In this document: piece after piece, positions 50,526 through 59,513 of the stretch | Layout: the number at the start of each line of letters is the position of its first letter | How positions within the stretch are numbered: the stretch's first letter is position 1 | Assembly (NCBI GenBank): GCA_030685025.1 | Contig: JAUXWC010000040.1 | Coordinates: forward strand, 1 to 64,000 | Length of the DNA: 64,000 nucleotides | From: Rhodoferax sp. | GTDB lineage: Bacteria > Pseudomonadota > Gammaproteobacteria > Burkholderiales > Burkholderiaceae_C | Direction of reading: 5' to 3' | The notes under the pieces: generated by a model | What the model was told of the DNA's origin: nothing | The model's input: the letters and a program-made list of their open reading frames with translations, nothing else | The model's database searches: none | Program-made: the position numbers and the translations under genes

Positions 50526-50786
50526 CTACAGCCGGGTCACGCCGCTCAGATGGCCGACCAGTTGGCCATCGACGTACAAGGCGCCTTCTGGCGCACCGGC
50601 CTCGGCGTAGAACTCCAGCACCGTTGCGCAGATATAGGGGCTACGGCGTTCCGCGCTGGCGACGTAGCGCGCCAGACGGGTCAGCGCGCGACTGGCGGCG
50701 CGCAACACGGCAGCCAGCAGGCGCCGGCCAGGGGTGCCGCGTGGGGAATACGGCGGCAGGGATCTTGTGGGCAAACTTCCTATCAT
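50526..50786 (-). CDS. Small conserved-looking hypothetical protein
   Basis: 86 residues with an excellent ribosome site, AAGGAGAGAT immediately before ATG 50786. Basic N-terminal half (RRLLAAVLRAASRALTRLARYVASAERRSPYICATVLEFYAEAGAPEGALYVDG) with no recognised domain; the GALYVDGQLVGHLSGVTRL end looks like a beta hairpin. It ends 50 bases before the creatininase gene on the same strand. Confidence 0.6.
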   Translation of the reverse strand: MIGSLPTRSLPPYSPRGTPGRRLLAAVLRAASRALTRLARYVASAERRSPYICATVLEFYAEAGAPEGALYVDGQLVGHLSGVTRL

Positions 50787-50840
50787 GATGATCTCTCCTT
50801 GACCGCCATGCGTTGGAACTGCGCTGGCGGGGGTTTTGAA

Positions 50841-50972
50841 CTACGGACTGGGTGGCCTCGATCGGCCGGGGGCGTGGCGCGGGCTGACGCTCTCTGGTCG
50901 GGATACCTGACGAAGGGTCGGCGCCGACGGCAGTGGGCGCGGGGCGAGGAAATGGATACCCATAACTTTCAT
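50841..50972 (-). CDS. Candidate 43-residue protein with a strong ribosome site
   Basis: AAGGAG lies seven bases before ATG 50972 and the frame encodes MKVMGIHFLAPRPLPSAPTL and a basic Pro/Arg/Ser tail. It lies directly upstream of the 86-residue gene on the same strand, and downstream of an intrinsic terminator-like hairpin. It could be a leader peptide or small protein. No homologue is recognised. Confidence 0.4.
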   Translation of the reverse strand: MKVMGIHFLAPRPLPSAPTLRQVSRPESVSPRHAPGRSRPPSP

Positions 50973-51012
50973 GAAACACTCCTTGAACGGGAAACAAACG
51001 GCAGCAAAAACA

Positions 51013-51045
51013 AACGGCCCGGGGCTGTAATGCACCCGGGCCGTT
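51013..51045 (-). terminator. Intrinsic terminator-like hairpin
   Basis: AACGGCCCGGG (51013-51023) and CCCGGGCCGTT (51035-51045) form an 11-bp perfect stem with an 11-base loop. On the minus strand the stem is followed by TGTTTTTGC. It is upstream of the small genes at 50841 and 50526, so it could be the end of an upstream unit or an attenuator. Confidence 0.65.
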
Positions 51046-51329
51046 GTGAACACGATCTGGCGATGGCGTTCAGTTCACGGTACCCCGGGTGGGGCACAAC
51101 GGTTGATCAAGTCGGCTAGGGTGGGAGTGCCGAAGAACGCCGGGGGCATCGGGCGCCTGGCGCCGGGTGCGAGCAGTTCAAACGAGTGGCAATCCATGGC
51201 TAAGCTGACCTGAGAGTTGATCGGACATGTAGTCAACACCTTGCAAACGCGGTGTGGGCTACAAACTTGCTCAAATGATAAACGTTTGATTATCTTGAGC
51301 AAGTGGAATTTATCCTAATAGGCAGCAAT
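51046..51329. other. Intergenic stretch with a weak small frame
   Basis: About 284 bases between the terminator and the end of the 192-residue gene. A minus-strand frame at 51197-51075 (40 residues, MDCHSFELLAPGARRP..GTPTLADLINRCAPPG) ends just before the terminator but has a poor ribosome site. The AT-rich palindrome at 51266-51303 is the other recognisable item. Confidence 0.4.
51266..51303. promoter_or_regulatory. 9-bp inverted repeat in an AT-rich island
   Basis: CTTGCTCAA (51266-51274) and TTGAGCAAG (51295-51303) are exact reverse complements around 20 AT-rich bases centred near AACGTT. It lies 27 bases after the stop of the gene at 51330 on the minus strand. It may be an operator for the downstream small genes. 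Confidence 0.45.
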
Positions 51330-51908
51330 CTATTTTTTTTGTCGCAGCGGTGCCACACCGGCCTGCGACTGCAGCCACAAGGCATGCGCGTCGCTCGTTG
51401 CCGGGGCCTTGGTGGCAGGCGTTTTGTCCCGCCTTGTGGGGGGTGGGGGTGTTGCAGGTATTGGGGTGGCCGGCGGCATCAGCACTTCGCCCAGCAGATC
51501 GAGCAGCCGCGTGCGGGCGCGCTGCGGGTGACGGCGGTAGTAGGTCAGCACCAGGCCGATGATGAAGCGCTCATCGTCGTCCAGCGGGGCATGGCTGTCG
51601 CTGGGGGCGTCAAGGGTGGCGCTGGCGCGGGGCGGGCTGGCGGCGGCACCATGGTCCTGGTCCATCCAGCCGTTGGGCTTGTGGCACAACTGCTCGAACT
51701 GGCGCGCCAGGCGCTCGCCGATCTGGCGCGAACGGCTCTTGATCTGGCTCCAGTAGCTGGGCTGAATCCGCACCCTTTCGGCAAAACGCCCCTCGAGGCC
51801 ACGCAGGGTCGCTGCGTCCGGGTGTTTGATGGTGTTGCGCACAAATTCGTCGAACAAGGCCAGGGCGTTGTCAAAGCGAATCTGCGCCAGATCGGGGGCG
51901 CGGTTCAT
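51330..51908 (-). CDS. Putative HTH DNA-binding protein
   Basis: 192 residues. The N-terminal ~80 residues (IRFDNALALFDEFVRNTIKHPDAATLRGLEGRFAERVRIQPSYWSQIKSRSRQIGERLARQFEQLCHKPNGWMD) resemble a repressor-type helix-turn-helix, with SYWSQIKSRSRQIG as recognition helix region. A middle DDERFIIGLVLTYYRRHPQRARTRLLDLLGEVL segment is helical, and the tail is Pro/Ala rich. Target unknown. It starts 40 bases after the DUF2804 gene ends, on the same strand. Confidence 0.6.
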   Translation of the reverse strand: MNRAPDLAQIRFDNALALFDEFVRNTIKHPDAATLRGLEGRFAERVRIQPSYWSQIKSRSRQIGERLARQFEQLCHKPNGWMDQDHGAAASPPRASATLDAPSDSHAPLDDDERFIIGLVLTYYRRHPQRARTRLLDLLGEVLMPPATPIPATPPPPTRRDKTPATKAPATSDAHALWLQSQAGVAPLRQKK

Positions 51909-51948
51909 ATGCTGATGATAAACCTGCCTTGAGCAGCAGGAATGGCGC

Positions 51949-52956
51949 CTACCAGCGCGACTGGTGGTCCTCGGTCACGCCCACCAGGTTGTGCACCGGT
52001 CGCGGCGCGGCGTCGGCGCTGGCCTTGACCCAGCCGCTGAATACGCCGATCGGTTGCACGTAGCGACTGGCCGCCACCAGCAGGTTCTTGTCCTCCCGAC
52101 GCAGTCCCTGGGGCTGGAAACGGAGGTCCAGCAGGCCGTCGTCGGTGCGAATGTGCCAGGGCGCCATCGGTTGGCCTGGGTCAAAGTCAAACCGGGCCGC
52201 GCCCAGCGGGATCAGTTGACCGTCCAGCCACAGGGCGTTTTCCTGCGCGCCAAAGTAGCCGGCCTGGAGGTTGAAGCCCAGCTCCGGGCTGTGTCCACTG
52301 GCCCAGCGCCAGGCGGTGTTGCGTGCCAACAGGCCGTTGGAGTAGTCGAAGCTGGCCACGCCGCCATCCAGCACCTGTCGGCTGGCGCCCAGGCGCAGTT
52401 CGCCCCGCAGTGCGCGGGCGGACGACTTCTGTGTGGCATGCACCGACCCGCCGGCTACCGTGCCTACCGCCAGCAAGGTCGGTCCGGCGTCACCAAATTC
52501 AGCGTCGATCTGAAAGTCCTGGCTGCGTATCTTCAGTTCGTAGCACCCCCGCACGGCGGTGTGTTGGCAGTCAAGGTGCTGCCCGCCAAAGTGAAAGCGC
52601 TGCGCCGCGCCGGCGGCGCAGCGATTGGCCAACTTGGCGCCGATTCCGGGCAGGCCGTCCTGCGAAAAGGCTGCCACCACCTTGGCCTGCTGGCGGTCAA
52701 AGACGTAGCCAAAGGCGGTGCTGGTCCAGCCGATGTCGACCATGGCCACCGCGCAAAAAAGCTCGTCGGTGGACAGGGCGACGTAGAACCAGCGCTTGTG
52801 ATGAAAGTGCCGCCACCATGTGCTGCGCGCCATGGGAGTCCCCAGGCGGGACCAATCGATGTCGGCGGTGAGCCCTTCGAAGCGGCCGCTGTGCAGCGCG
52901 CCGTCCGCTGTGATCAGTTGCGACGGCGCCGCAGGCAGAAAGGAGGTGGTGGACAT
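51949..52956 (-). CDS. DUF2804 domain protein
   Basis: 335 residues from ATG 52956. The pattern RFEGLTADIDWSRLGTPMARSTWWRHFHHKRWFYVALSTDELFCAVAMVDIGWTSTAFGYVFDR, then FDYSNGLLARNTAWRWASG and LWLDGQLIPLG, is that of DUF2804 proteins, which have a lipocalin-like/hydroxyneurosporene-synthase-like beta fold. No enzyme activity is established. It is 38 bases downstream of the radical SAM gene, so probably in one operon. Confidence 0.8.
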   Translation of the reverse strand: MSTTSFLPAAPSQLITADGALHSGRFEGLTADIDWSRLGTPMARSTWWRHFHHKRWFYVALSTDELFCAVAMVDIGWTSTAFGYVFDRQQAKVVAAFSQDGLPGIGAKLANRCAAGAAQRFHFGGQHLDCQHTAVRGCYELKIRSQDFQIDAEFGDAGPTLLAVGTVAGGSVHATQKSSARALRGELRLGASRQVLDGGVASFDYSNGLLARNTAWRWASGHSPELGFNLQAGYFGAQENALWLDGQLIPLGAARFDFDPGQPMAPWHIRTDDGLLDLRFQPQGLRREDKNLLVAASRYVQPIGVFSGWVKASADAAPRPVHNLVGVTEDHQSRW

Positions 52957-52994
52957 GGTGGGAGGGTCGTGAGACACGATGTGGCGGCAGGGGG

Positions 52995-54623
52995 TCAGAC
53001 GGCATGCGGCGTCTGGTGGCGATCCTGGCGTGTAGCCAGCGCGCGTTTGGGTTTATCCGCCTGCGGCGCACGCCGAGGCAGCAAGCCCTGCAATGCTTGC
53101 GGGTTGGACCGTGCGCCGCTGGCGAGGTAGTCGGCCAGCAGTGTCGTATGTACCGTTTCGGCAGCGAGCTGGCCCGCTCCACTTAGGTACACAGCAAGGT
53201 GATCGACGAGCGCTTCGGGTGTGAAGCTACAGGTCTGGCTGGTGCGCGCCCACAGCCAGTCACAAAAGGCCATGAACGAGGCAAACGCCGAGTGGACGCC
53301 CGGCTGACCGTGCAGCAACAGCGCCAGCGTGCGGGGGAAGCGCCCGGAGTTGGCCAGCAGATCCCAGTAGCGGGCGAAGCGGGTGCAGCGTTGCAGCACC
53401 TGCGCGTCCATTACCCCAGTCTGCCACACCGTGTAGGGAGCTTCGCTGGCGTAATGCATGCCGTGCGGGATGGTGTGGCGGGCAATCGGTGAGCCGCGCA
53501 GTCGCTTGAGCATGCCGAGCTGGATCTCGTGCGGGCCGATGGTCAGCAGCCGGTCAAAACCGGCCGCAAAACTGGCCAGTGTTTCGCCGGGCAGGCCGAA
53601 GATCAGGTCGGCGTGCAGGTGGGCGTGGCTGTGGGTACGCAACCAATGCAGGTTGGCCTCGCTGGCGGCATTGTCCTGGCGGCGCGAGATCGTTTGTTGC
53701 ACGGTGACATTGAAGCTCTGCACGCCAATTTCCAGTTGCAGCACGCCGGGTGGAAACTGCGCAATCATGGCGCGCAGTCGCTCGGGCAGGTGATCGGGGA
53801 TGACCTCGAAGTGCAGGAACAAGGGCGCCGCGCTGGCCTCGCCGTCATCTCGTGGCAGGAGGTCCAGGAAGAACTGCAGGATGCGCACCGACGTGTCGAT
53901 CTTCAGATTGAAGGTGCGGTCGACAAACTTGAAGTGGCGCGCACCGCGCTGGTACAGGCGCTCCAGCGCGCCCAGCACGCGCTCGAGCTCAAAGCCCCAG
54001 GCGGTCTTCTCCAGTGAGCTCAGGCAGAACTCGCACTTGAACGGGCAGCCGCGCGAAGCTTCCACGTAAAGCAGACGGTGTGCCAGGTCGCTATCGCTGT
54101 ATTCACCGTAGGGCAGCTCGATCTGCTCCAGCGCGGGCTGCTCCCCAGGGATTACCTTCATGAGCGGTTGCGACCCGTCCAGCAGGGCACGGCACAACTT
54201 GGCAAAGCTCACATCACCCCAGCCGGTGATCACGTGGTCAGCCAGGCGCACGATCTCCTGCTGTTGCGTCTCGTGGCTGACCTCGGGGCCACCCAGCACC
54301 ACGGCCACCTCAGGCCGCGCTGCCTTGAGCAGGCGTAACACCTCGGCGGTCTGTGCCACGTTCCAGATGTACACGCCCAGGCCGACGACTTGCCTTGAGC
54401 CGGGCACGGCGGGTCCCAAGGACGTCAGTAGCTCCGTCACGATCTCCGAGGGCTCGCGCCGAATCGTGAACTCGCGCAGCACCGTGCGCGCACGCAGCCC
54501 CGCGCCGCCGTGCCGGTCCAGGTTGGCCAGCAGGTAGCGCAAGCCGAGCGAGGCGTGGATGTACTTGGCGTTGAGCGTGGCCAGCACGATGGCGGGGGCG
54601 CCAACGACCGTGGGGGAAGTCAT
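52995..54623 (-). CDS. B12-binding-domain radical SAM protein
   Basis: 542 residues. The N-terminal part ([59 protein letters not shown]) is a cobalamin-binding-type Rossmann domain; the radical SAM cluster is C-P-F-K-C-E-F-C ([15 protein letters not shown]). The C-terminal ~170 residues match the DUF4080 extension. It probably catalyses a methyl transfer or other radical step, substrate unknown. It is divergent from the hsdM relic. Confidence 0.85.
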   Translation of the reverse strand: MTSPTVVGAPAIVLATLNAKYIHASLGLRYLLANLDRHGGAGLRARTVLREFTIRREPSEIVTELLTSLGPAVPGSRQVVGLGVYIWNVAQTAEVLRLLKAARPEVAVVLGGPEVSHETQQQEIVRLADHVITGWGDVSFAKLCRALLDGSQPLMKVIPGEQPALEQIELPYGEYSDSDLAHRLLYVEASRGCPFKCEFCLSSLEKTAWGFELERVLGALERLYQRGARHFKFVDRTFNLKIDTSVRILQFFLDLLPRDDGEASAAPLFLHFEVIPDHLPERLRAMIAQFPPGVLQLEIGVQSFNVTVQQTISRRQDNAASEANLHWLRTHSHAHLHADLIFGLPGETLASFAAGFDRLLTIGPHEIQLGMLKRLRGSPIARHTIPHGMHYASEAPYTVWQTGVMDAQVLQRCTRFARYWDLLANSGRFPRTLALLLHGQPGVHSAFASFMAFCDWLWARTSQTCSFTPEALVDHLAVYLSGAGQLAAETVHTTLLADYLASGARSNPQALQGLLPRRAPQADKPKRALATRQDRHQTPHAV

Positions 54624-54640
54624 GCCTGCATTATCAAATG

Positions 54641-54817
54641 ATGAACAAAGACCGGCTCAAAGAATTGGAAGCCGACTTCTGGCGTGCCGCCGACAGCCTG
54701 CGTGCCAACTCCGACTTGAAAGCCAGCGAATACTCCACGCCGGTGCTGGGCCCGATCTTTCTGAAGTTTGCGGACAACAAATACCGCCAACGTGCAGCCG
54801 CCATCCTGGCCGAGTAG
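54641..54817 (+). pseudogene. hsdM N-terminal relic
   Basis: 58 codons: [20 protein letters not shown], then [28 protein letters not shown], which is the start of a type I restriction methyltransferase (pattern LWDAAD.LR.NSG.KASEYS.PVLGLIFLRFAD). The frame ends at a TAG after AAAILAE. The SAM site, NPPF catalytic motif and C-terminus are gone. Confidence 0.8.
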
Positions 54818-54879
54818 CAGCAGTTCAAGGGTGCCTGCACGAACCAAGGCCCCATTACATGAACCCCAAACGAGGCGTA

Positions 54880-55125
54880 TCCGCCTGCCTACCTGTGCCA
54901 CGGGCCGAAGCACGGCAAGCCGCACTTTGAATCGTTGTCAGGTGGTTCAGCCCTTGCGGAGCTGACCAAGGGAGCATTCAAGCGCATGGAAATCCTGACG
55001 CCGCCTCAGCGACTGTTGCGGCAGTTCCAAGTGATCGTTGAGCCGATGTTTAGAACGATTGAAGCTGCGATTAAAACGAATGCCAGCCTCAAAGCCATCC
55101 GCAACGCGCTGGAAAGTCCGCCTCA
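54880..55125 (+). pseudogene. hsdS C-terminal relic
   Basis: HFESLSGGSALAELTKGAFKRMEILTPPQRLLRQFQVIVEPMFRTIEAAIKTNASLKAIRNAL matches the last ~60 residues of a specificity subunit (pattern G..AL.ELTK.AF..M.I..P...L..F...V.P.F..I......N..L...RD.LL). Both target-recognition domains are missing. It follows the hsdM stump after 60 bases, so a single large deletion probably joined the two. Confidence 0.65.
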
Positions 55126-55158
55126 ACCAGACAATTATTTGGAGTTACAATTAAACCG

Positions 55159-55470
55159 ATGCTAACCATCATTGAAACCCCCATCTTCCAGCGCATGGTG
55201 GAGGGCATCTGGAGTGAGGCAGAGCGCGAGGCGTTCATCGTCTTTATCAGTGACAACCCGCTGGCAGGTGATGTCATTGCCGGCGCAGGCAGTTTGCGCA
55301 AAGTGCGCTGGAAGCGTGAAGGCATGGGCAAAAGTGGCGGCGCACGGGTGATTTATTACACCCGGCTTGCCAATGGCGAGGTGGTGCTGGTGGCGGCTTA
55401 CGCCAAAGCCAAGTTCGACAACATGCCAGTTGAGATATTGAAAGCCTGGAAGGAGGCCTACGATGCCTAA
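55159..55470 (+). CDS. RelE/HigB-2-type toxin
   Basis: 103 residues: FQRMVEGIWSEAEREAFIVFISDNPLAGDVIAGAGSLRKVRWKREGMGKSGGARVIYYTRLANGEVVLVAAYAKAKFDNMPVEIL. The KxRW..G.GKSGG.RVIYY and Y.K....L segments are the RelE/HigB fold used for ribosome-dependent mRNA cleavage. The stop overlaps the next gene by 8 bases. It appears intact although the restriction genes around it are not. Confidence 0.85.
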   Translation: MLTIIETPIFQRMVEGIWSEAEREAFIVFISDNPLAGDVIAGAGSLRKVRWKREGMGKSGGARVIYYTRLANGEVVLVAAYAKAKFDNMPVEILKAWKEAYDA

Positions 55471-55753
55471 AGTGAAGATGGACGACGAAATGAAAACCTT
55501 TGCTGCTGACGTGCTGGAATCCATCACGCAGGCCAAGCGGGGTGAATTTGCGCGGGTGCACACGCCTGCCAACATAGCAACCTACAGGGCACGCGGCCGC
55601 CCCGTCGGAAGCGTTAAAGACGATTCCAAACAAGCGGTAACCGTGCGCTACAGCCCCGAAGTGCTGGCGGCGTTTCGTGCCACCGGCGCTGGCTGGCAAA
55701 CACGCATGAATGACGCATTGAAAGACTGGCTGAATACCCACTCGCCGGCTTGA
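55463..55753 (+). CDS. BrnA-like antitoxin
   Basis: 96 residues. A variable N-terminal half is followed by TVRYSPEVLAAFRATGAGWQTRMNDALKDWL, the BrnA ribbon-helix-helix-like signature (V.lR..pevl..Fra.G.gwqtrmN..L). GGAGG lies just before ATG 55463. Toxin-first order with overlap is the usual RelE-BrnA hybrid arrangement. Confidence 0.82.
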   Translation: MPKVKMDDEMKTFAADVLESITQAKRGEFARVHTPANIATYRARGRPVGSVKDDSKQAVTVRYSPEVLAAFRATGAGWQTRMNDALKDWLNTHSPA

Positions 55754-55787
55754 CCCAGGGTTAGCAAGCCCAAAACTTCAGCCATTC

Positions 55788-56072
55788 ATGCCCAACTGCG
55801 AGGTGGACAACCTGCTGCGCAACGGCATACCGGCGAGTTATGACGATGCACAAGGGCGCCCACCGCAAAGGCAGTTGCGCTTGATTGACTTTGGGCCGGA
55901 CGGGGCCAAGACAAACCAGTTCGGACGGACTGTGCGCTGCGCCGTGGCCGAAGTGTTGGACCACGAGTTGCCGCAAGATACTTATGACCGCGTTCTGTTT
56001 CAAACGAAGTGCGACAGCGTGTTTCATCTGGTGCCGGACCACGCTGCGCAGGGTGGAAAATGGGCGGCATGA
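55788..56072 (+). pseudogene. hsdR relic with internal deletion
   Basis: The first part (DNLLRNGIPASYDDAQGRPPQRQLRLIDF..TNQF) looks like the N-terminal nuclease region of a type I restriction subunit. It runs straight into VAEVLDHELPQDTYDRVLFQTKCDSVFHLVPDHA, which resembles the extreme C-terminus. The whole helicase motor is missing. The stop overlaps the alaX start (ATGA). Assignment of the C-terminal part is from memory of family patterns. Confidence 0.6.
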
Positions 56073-56836
56073 CCCAAGACCTATTCCGCGCCGATGCCTA
56101 CCTGACCGAATGCACCGCCACGGTGAGCGCCATCACGGCGCAAGGCATCGTGCTGGACCGCACGGTGTTCTATCCGCTGGGCGGCGGGCAGGCGGGGGAT
56201 ACGGGTGTGCTGATGCTGGCCGACGGTCGCGAACTGCCTATCGTCGACACCCGCAAGGGCAAGACGGAGGAGGGCGAATTCAATGATGACATCTGCCACC
56301 TGCCCGCTCCAGACCTGTTGAGTGCGCTACTTAATGTAGAGCAAGGCCCGGACTTCCAACTGGCTGTCGGCGACACCGTCACGGCGCGGATCGACTGGGC
56401 GCGCCGTTTGCGCCTGATGCGCTTTCACACCACCACCCACCTCTTGTGCCATCTGGTGCCGCAGTTGGTCAACGGCTGCTCGATCACGCCCGACTACGCC
56501 CGGCTGGACTTCAACATGACCGAGGCACTGGACAAGGAGGCCCTGACGGCAGGTCTGGCCAAGCTGGTCGCGGCCGCGCTCCCGGTGACGGTGGGCGCCA
56601 TCACTGACCAGGAACTCGATGCCCAGCCCGAGCTGGTCAAGAGCATGAGCGTGCAGCCGCCACGCGGCAGCGGACGCATCCGCACCATCCGTATCGGCGA
56701 CCTGACGCTGGTCGACTACCAGCCTTGCGGGGGCACACATGTGGCCAATACCACCGAGATTGGCGCGGTGCTGGTGACCAAGATCGAAAAGAAGTCCGCG
56801 ACAACCCGGCGCGTGGTGCTGGGTCTTGCCCCATGA
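56069..56836 (+). CDS. alaX: AlaX-type alanyl-tRNA editing hydrolase
   Basis: 255 residues from ATG 56069 (56060 is an alternative). Zinc ligands of the AlaRS editing domain are intact: HTTTH in RLMRFHTTTHLLCHL and the C-x3-H of QPCGGTHVANTTEIG. An N-terminal barrel (FYPLGGGQAGDTG) corresponds to the AlaX-M/L group. It clears Ser or Gly mischarged on tRNA-Ala. Its start overlaps the end of the hsdR relic, presumably after the deletion. Confidence 0.9.
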   Translation: MTQDLFRADAYLTECTATVSAITAQGIVLDRTVFYPLGGGQAGDTGVLMLADGRELPIVDTRKGKTEEGEFNDDICHLPAPDLLSALLNVEQGPDFQLAVGDTVTARIDWARRLRLMRFHTTTHLLCHLVPQLVNGCSITPDYARLDFNMTEALDKEALTAGLAKLVAAALPVTVGAITDQELDAQPELVKSMSVQPPRGSGRIRTIRIGDLTLVDYQPCGGTHVANTTEIGAVLVTKIEKKSATTRRVVLGLAP

Positions 56837-56910
56837 GCCAGGGCGGCAGGGCAAAATGCGGGGCCTTTCTCGGTTTGAACTTTGCGCACTGGCGCGACTC
56901 CCACCCTGCA

Positions 56911-59079
56911 ATGACACGTTTTCACGCCCTTACCTCCTCCACCGCAGCCGCCTTCCTGATGGCGGCCTGCGCGCTTTTCACCAACGCCCACGCCCAAAGT
57001 CCTGCCGGACCGGTGGTCAGCACCGACCAGGTGCGCGCCGAGTTGATGGTCCACGCGCCCGACGGGCTGGACCCTGGCAAGACCGTCTGGCTCGGCCTGC
57101 AACTGGCCCACCAGCCCCATTGGCACACCTACTGGAAGAACCCCGGCGACTCCGGCCTGCCCACGGTGCTGCAGTGGACGCTGCCGGCCGGCATGGTGGC
57201 CGGCGAGATCGCCTGGCCCACGCCCAAGAAGATACCGATCGGCAACCTGGCCAACTATGGTTATGAGGACACCGTGCTGCTGCCAGTACCGGTCACCATC
57301 ACGCCGGACTTCAAGCCGCCCCTGATCGGCGGCAGTGTGCCGATCAAACTCAAGGCGAGCTGGTTGATCTGTCGCAAGGAGTGCATCCCGCAGGACGGAG
57401 AGTTCGTGCTGTCGGTGGCGGTGCGCGGTTCGACGGCGCTCAATGCAGCGGCGTTCGAAGCGACTTGGAAGGGCAGTCCGAAGGCGCTTGCGGGCGAGAG
57501 CAAGGTTGAGCTCGACGGCAACGCGATCAAGGTGTCGGTCACTGGACTGCCGGCTGGTTGGCAAGGCAAGACGCTGGACTTCTTCCCTGAAACGCCCGAG
57601 GTGATTGAAACCGCCGCCGCGTGGACACAGGCTTGGCAAGACGGGGTCTGGACGGCGCAGGTGCCGCTGTCCGCCTACCGCGCTCAAAGCCCGACGGTGA
57701 TGCCGCTGGTGCTGGCCTGGGGCGAGGCGGCGCAGCGTGCCGGCTTGGCGACCTCGGCCAAGGTGTCGGGTGTTTGGCCCAAGGTGGCGCCGCTCGAAGG
57801 CCTCGCGCCCGGGCTGGAGGCGGCGCTCAAGGCCAATGCGAGCGCCGCGGCGGCGCCGCCTAGCCAGGGCGTCGGCATGTCAGTGCTGTGGCTGGCGCTA
57901 GCGGGCGCTTTGCTGGGCGGCATGATTCTGAACCTGATGCCTTGCGTCTTCCCGGTATTGGCGATCAAAGTGATGGGTTTTACCAAGCATGCGGGTGACC
58001 GGCGCGGTCACCGCATCAGCGGCTTTGCCTACACGCTTGGCGTGGTGCTGTCGTTTCTGGCGCTCGGCGCGTTGATGCTGGGCTTGCGCAGCGCCGGGGA
58101 GCAACTCGGTTGGGGTTTTCACCTGCAGTCGCCCGGCGTGGTTGCGGCGCTGGCGGTGCTGTTCACGGTGATCGGCCTGAATCTGGCGGGACTGTTCGAG
58201 TTTGGTCAGTTCTTGCCCAGCCGCCTGGCGACCCTGGAGGCGCGCAACCCGGCGCTCAATTCGATGCTGACGGGTGTGTTGGCGGCGGCCGTCGCTTCGC
58301 CGTGTACGGCGCCGTTCATGGGCGCCTCGCTGGGCCTGGCCCTGGGCTTGCCAGCGAGCCAGGCATTGTTGATCTTTGCCACGATTGGCCTGGGGATGGC
58401 CCTGCCCTACCTCGCGGCAAGCCTGGTGCCAGGCGTGGCGCGCGCCTTGCCGCGCCCTGGTGCGTGGATGAAAACCTTCCGCCACGCCATGGCGTTCCCG
58501 ATGTTTGTCACCGTGGCCTGGTTGGTGTGGGTGTTGGGGCAGCAAAGCGGCATCGACGGTGCTGGCGCGCTGCTGGCCCTGTTGGTGGGGCTCAGCATGG
58601 TGATGTGGTCCCTGACCTTGCCAGGCCGAGCCCGCTCGCTGCTGGCCACCGTGTCCGGCGTGGCGCTGGGGCTGATGCTGTTCACGGCGGGTCCCTACGT
58701 CGTCAAACCACTGGTGCAGGAGACCGTCAGCAGCCCAGCGGGGCGTTGGCAGGCATGGGAGCCGGGCAAGGTGGCGCAGATCCTGGCCAGTGGCCAGCCG
58801 GTGTTTGTTGACTTCACCGCCGCCTGGTGTGTCACTTGCCAGTACAACAAGCAGACCACCCTTTCCGATGTGGCGCTGATGGCCGATATGCAAGCGCGCA
58901 AGGTGGTTTTGCTGCGTGCCGACTGGACCCGGCGCGACCCGGCCATCACCGCCGCGCTGGCTCAGTTGGGCCGCAACGGCGTGCCCGTGTACGTGTTGCA
59001 GGCGCCGGGCCGCGCACCGCTGGTTCTGTCCGAGATTCTGAGCGTGGCCGAGGTGCGCGCCGCCTTGGCCGCCATGTAA
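56911..59079 (+). CDS. dsbD: Thiol:disulfide interchange protein DsbD
   Basis: 722 residues from ATG 56911. Signal peptide, a DsbC/ScsB-like periplasmic N-domain with SWLICRKECIPQDGEF cysteines, a central set of about eight membrane helices with LMPCVFPVLAIKVMGF and ASPCTAPFMGASLG (the redox Cys pair), and a C-terminal thioredoxin domain with WCVTC (FTAAWCVTCQYNKQT). It carries electrons from cytoplasmic thioredoxin to periplasmic disulfide proteins such as TlpA-like and cytochrome c maturation factors. It lies 74 bases after alaX. Confidence 0.92.
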   Translation: MTRFHALTSSTAAAFLMAACALFTNAHAQSPAGPVVSTDQVRAELMVHAPDGLDPGKTVWLGLQLAHQPHWHTYWKNPGDSGLPTVLQWTLPAGMVAGEIAWPTPKKIPIGNLANYGYEDTVLLPVPVTITPDFKPPLIGGSVPIKLKASWLICRKECIPQDGEFVLSVAVRGSTALNAAAFEATWKGSPKALAGESKVELDGNAIKVSVTGLPAGWQGKTLDFFPETPEVIETAAAWTQAWQDGVWTAQVPLSAYRAQSPTVMPLVLAWGEAAQRAGLATSAKVSGVWPKVAPLEGLAPGLEAALKANASAAAAPPSQGVGMSVLWLALAGALLGGMILNLMPCVFPVLAIKVMGFTKHAGDRRGHRISGFAYTLGVVLSFLALGALMLGLRSAGEQLGWGFHLQSPGVVAALAVLFTVIGLNLAGLFEFGQFLPSRLATLEARNPALNSMLTGVLAAAVASPCTAPFMGASLGLALGLPASQALLIFATIGLGMALPYLAASLVPGVARALPRPGAWMKTFRHAMAFPMFVTVAWLVWVLGQQSGIDGAGALLALLVGLSMVMWSLTLPGRARSLLATVSGVALGLMLFTAGPYVVKPLVQETVSSPAGRWQAWEPGKVAQILASGQPVFVDFTAAWCVTCQYNKQTTLSDVALMADMQARKVVLLRADWTRRDPAITAALAQLGRNGVPVYVLQAPGRAPLVLSEILSVAEVRAALAAM

Positions 59080-59084
59080 GGGTG

Positions 59085-59489
59085 ATGACCGAGACGCAAA
59101 CCATCCGCGCCATTTTGGCGACTTGCCGCACCGTGGCCGTGGTGGGCCTGTCGCCCAAGCCACATCGCGACAGCTTTGATGTGGCGCGTGTCATGCAGGA
59201 GCAGGGTTGGCGCATCATTCCGATCAATCCCAATGCGACGCGGATTCTGGGCGAAACGGCTTACCCCAGCCTGATCGAGGCGGCAGCCCGCGAGCGCATC
59301 GAGTTGGTCAACGTGTTTCGCAACAGCGCCGATGTGTTGCCAGTGGCGCAGGATGCCGTGGCGATTGGCGCCAAGGCGCTGTGGCTGCAACTGGGCATCG
59401 AAAACGCCGAAGCGGCGCAACTGGCCACTGCGGCGGGCTTGTTGGTGGTGCAAAACCGCTGTCTCAAGGTCGAGTGGGCGCGCCGCTGA
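59085..59489 (+). CDS. CoA-binding protein (YccU-like)
   Basis: 134 residues. Rossmann-type CoA-binding fold: TVAVVGLSPKPHRDSFDVARVMQEQGWRIIPINPN, LGETAYPSL, and GAKALWLQLGIENAEAAQLATAAGLLVVQNRCLKVEW. This matches the single-domain YccU family, which binds CoA or related nucleotides; cellular role is unclear. The ATG lies 5 bases after the dsbD stop, with GTG two codons upstream of uncertain use. It ends 24 bases before hemE. Confidence 0.85.
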   Translation: MTETQTIRAILATCRTVAVVGLSPKPHRDSFDVARVMQEQGWRIIPINPNATRILGETAYPSLIEAAARERIELVNVFRNSADVLPVAQDAVAIGAKALWLQLGIENAEAAQLATAAGLLVVQNRCLKVEWARR

Positions 59490-59513
59490 GCAGCTTGCTG
59501 CGACAATTGCGCG

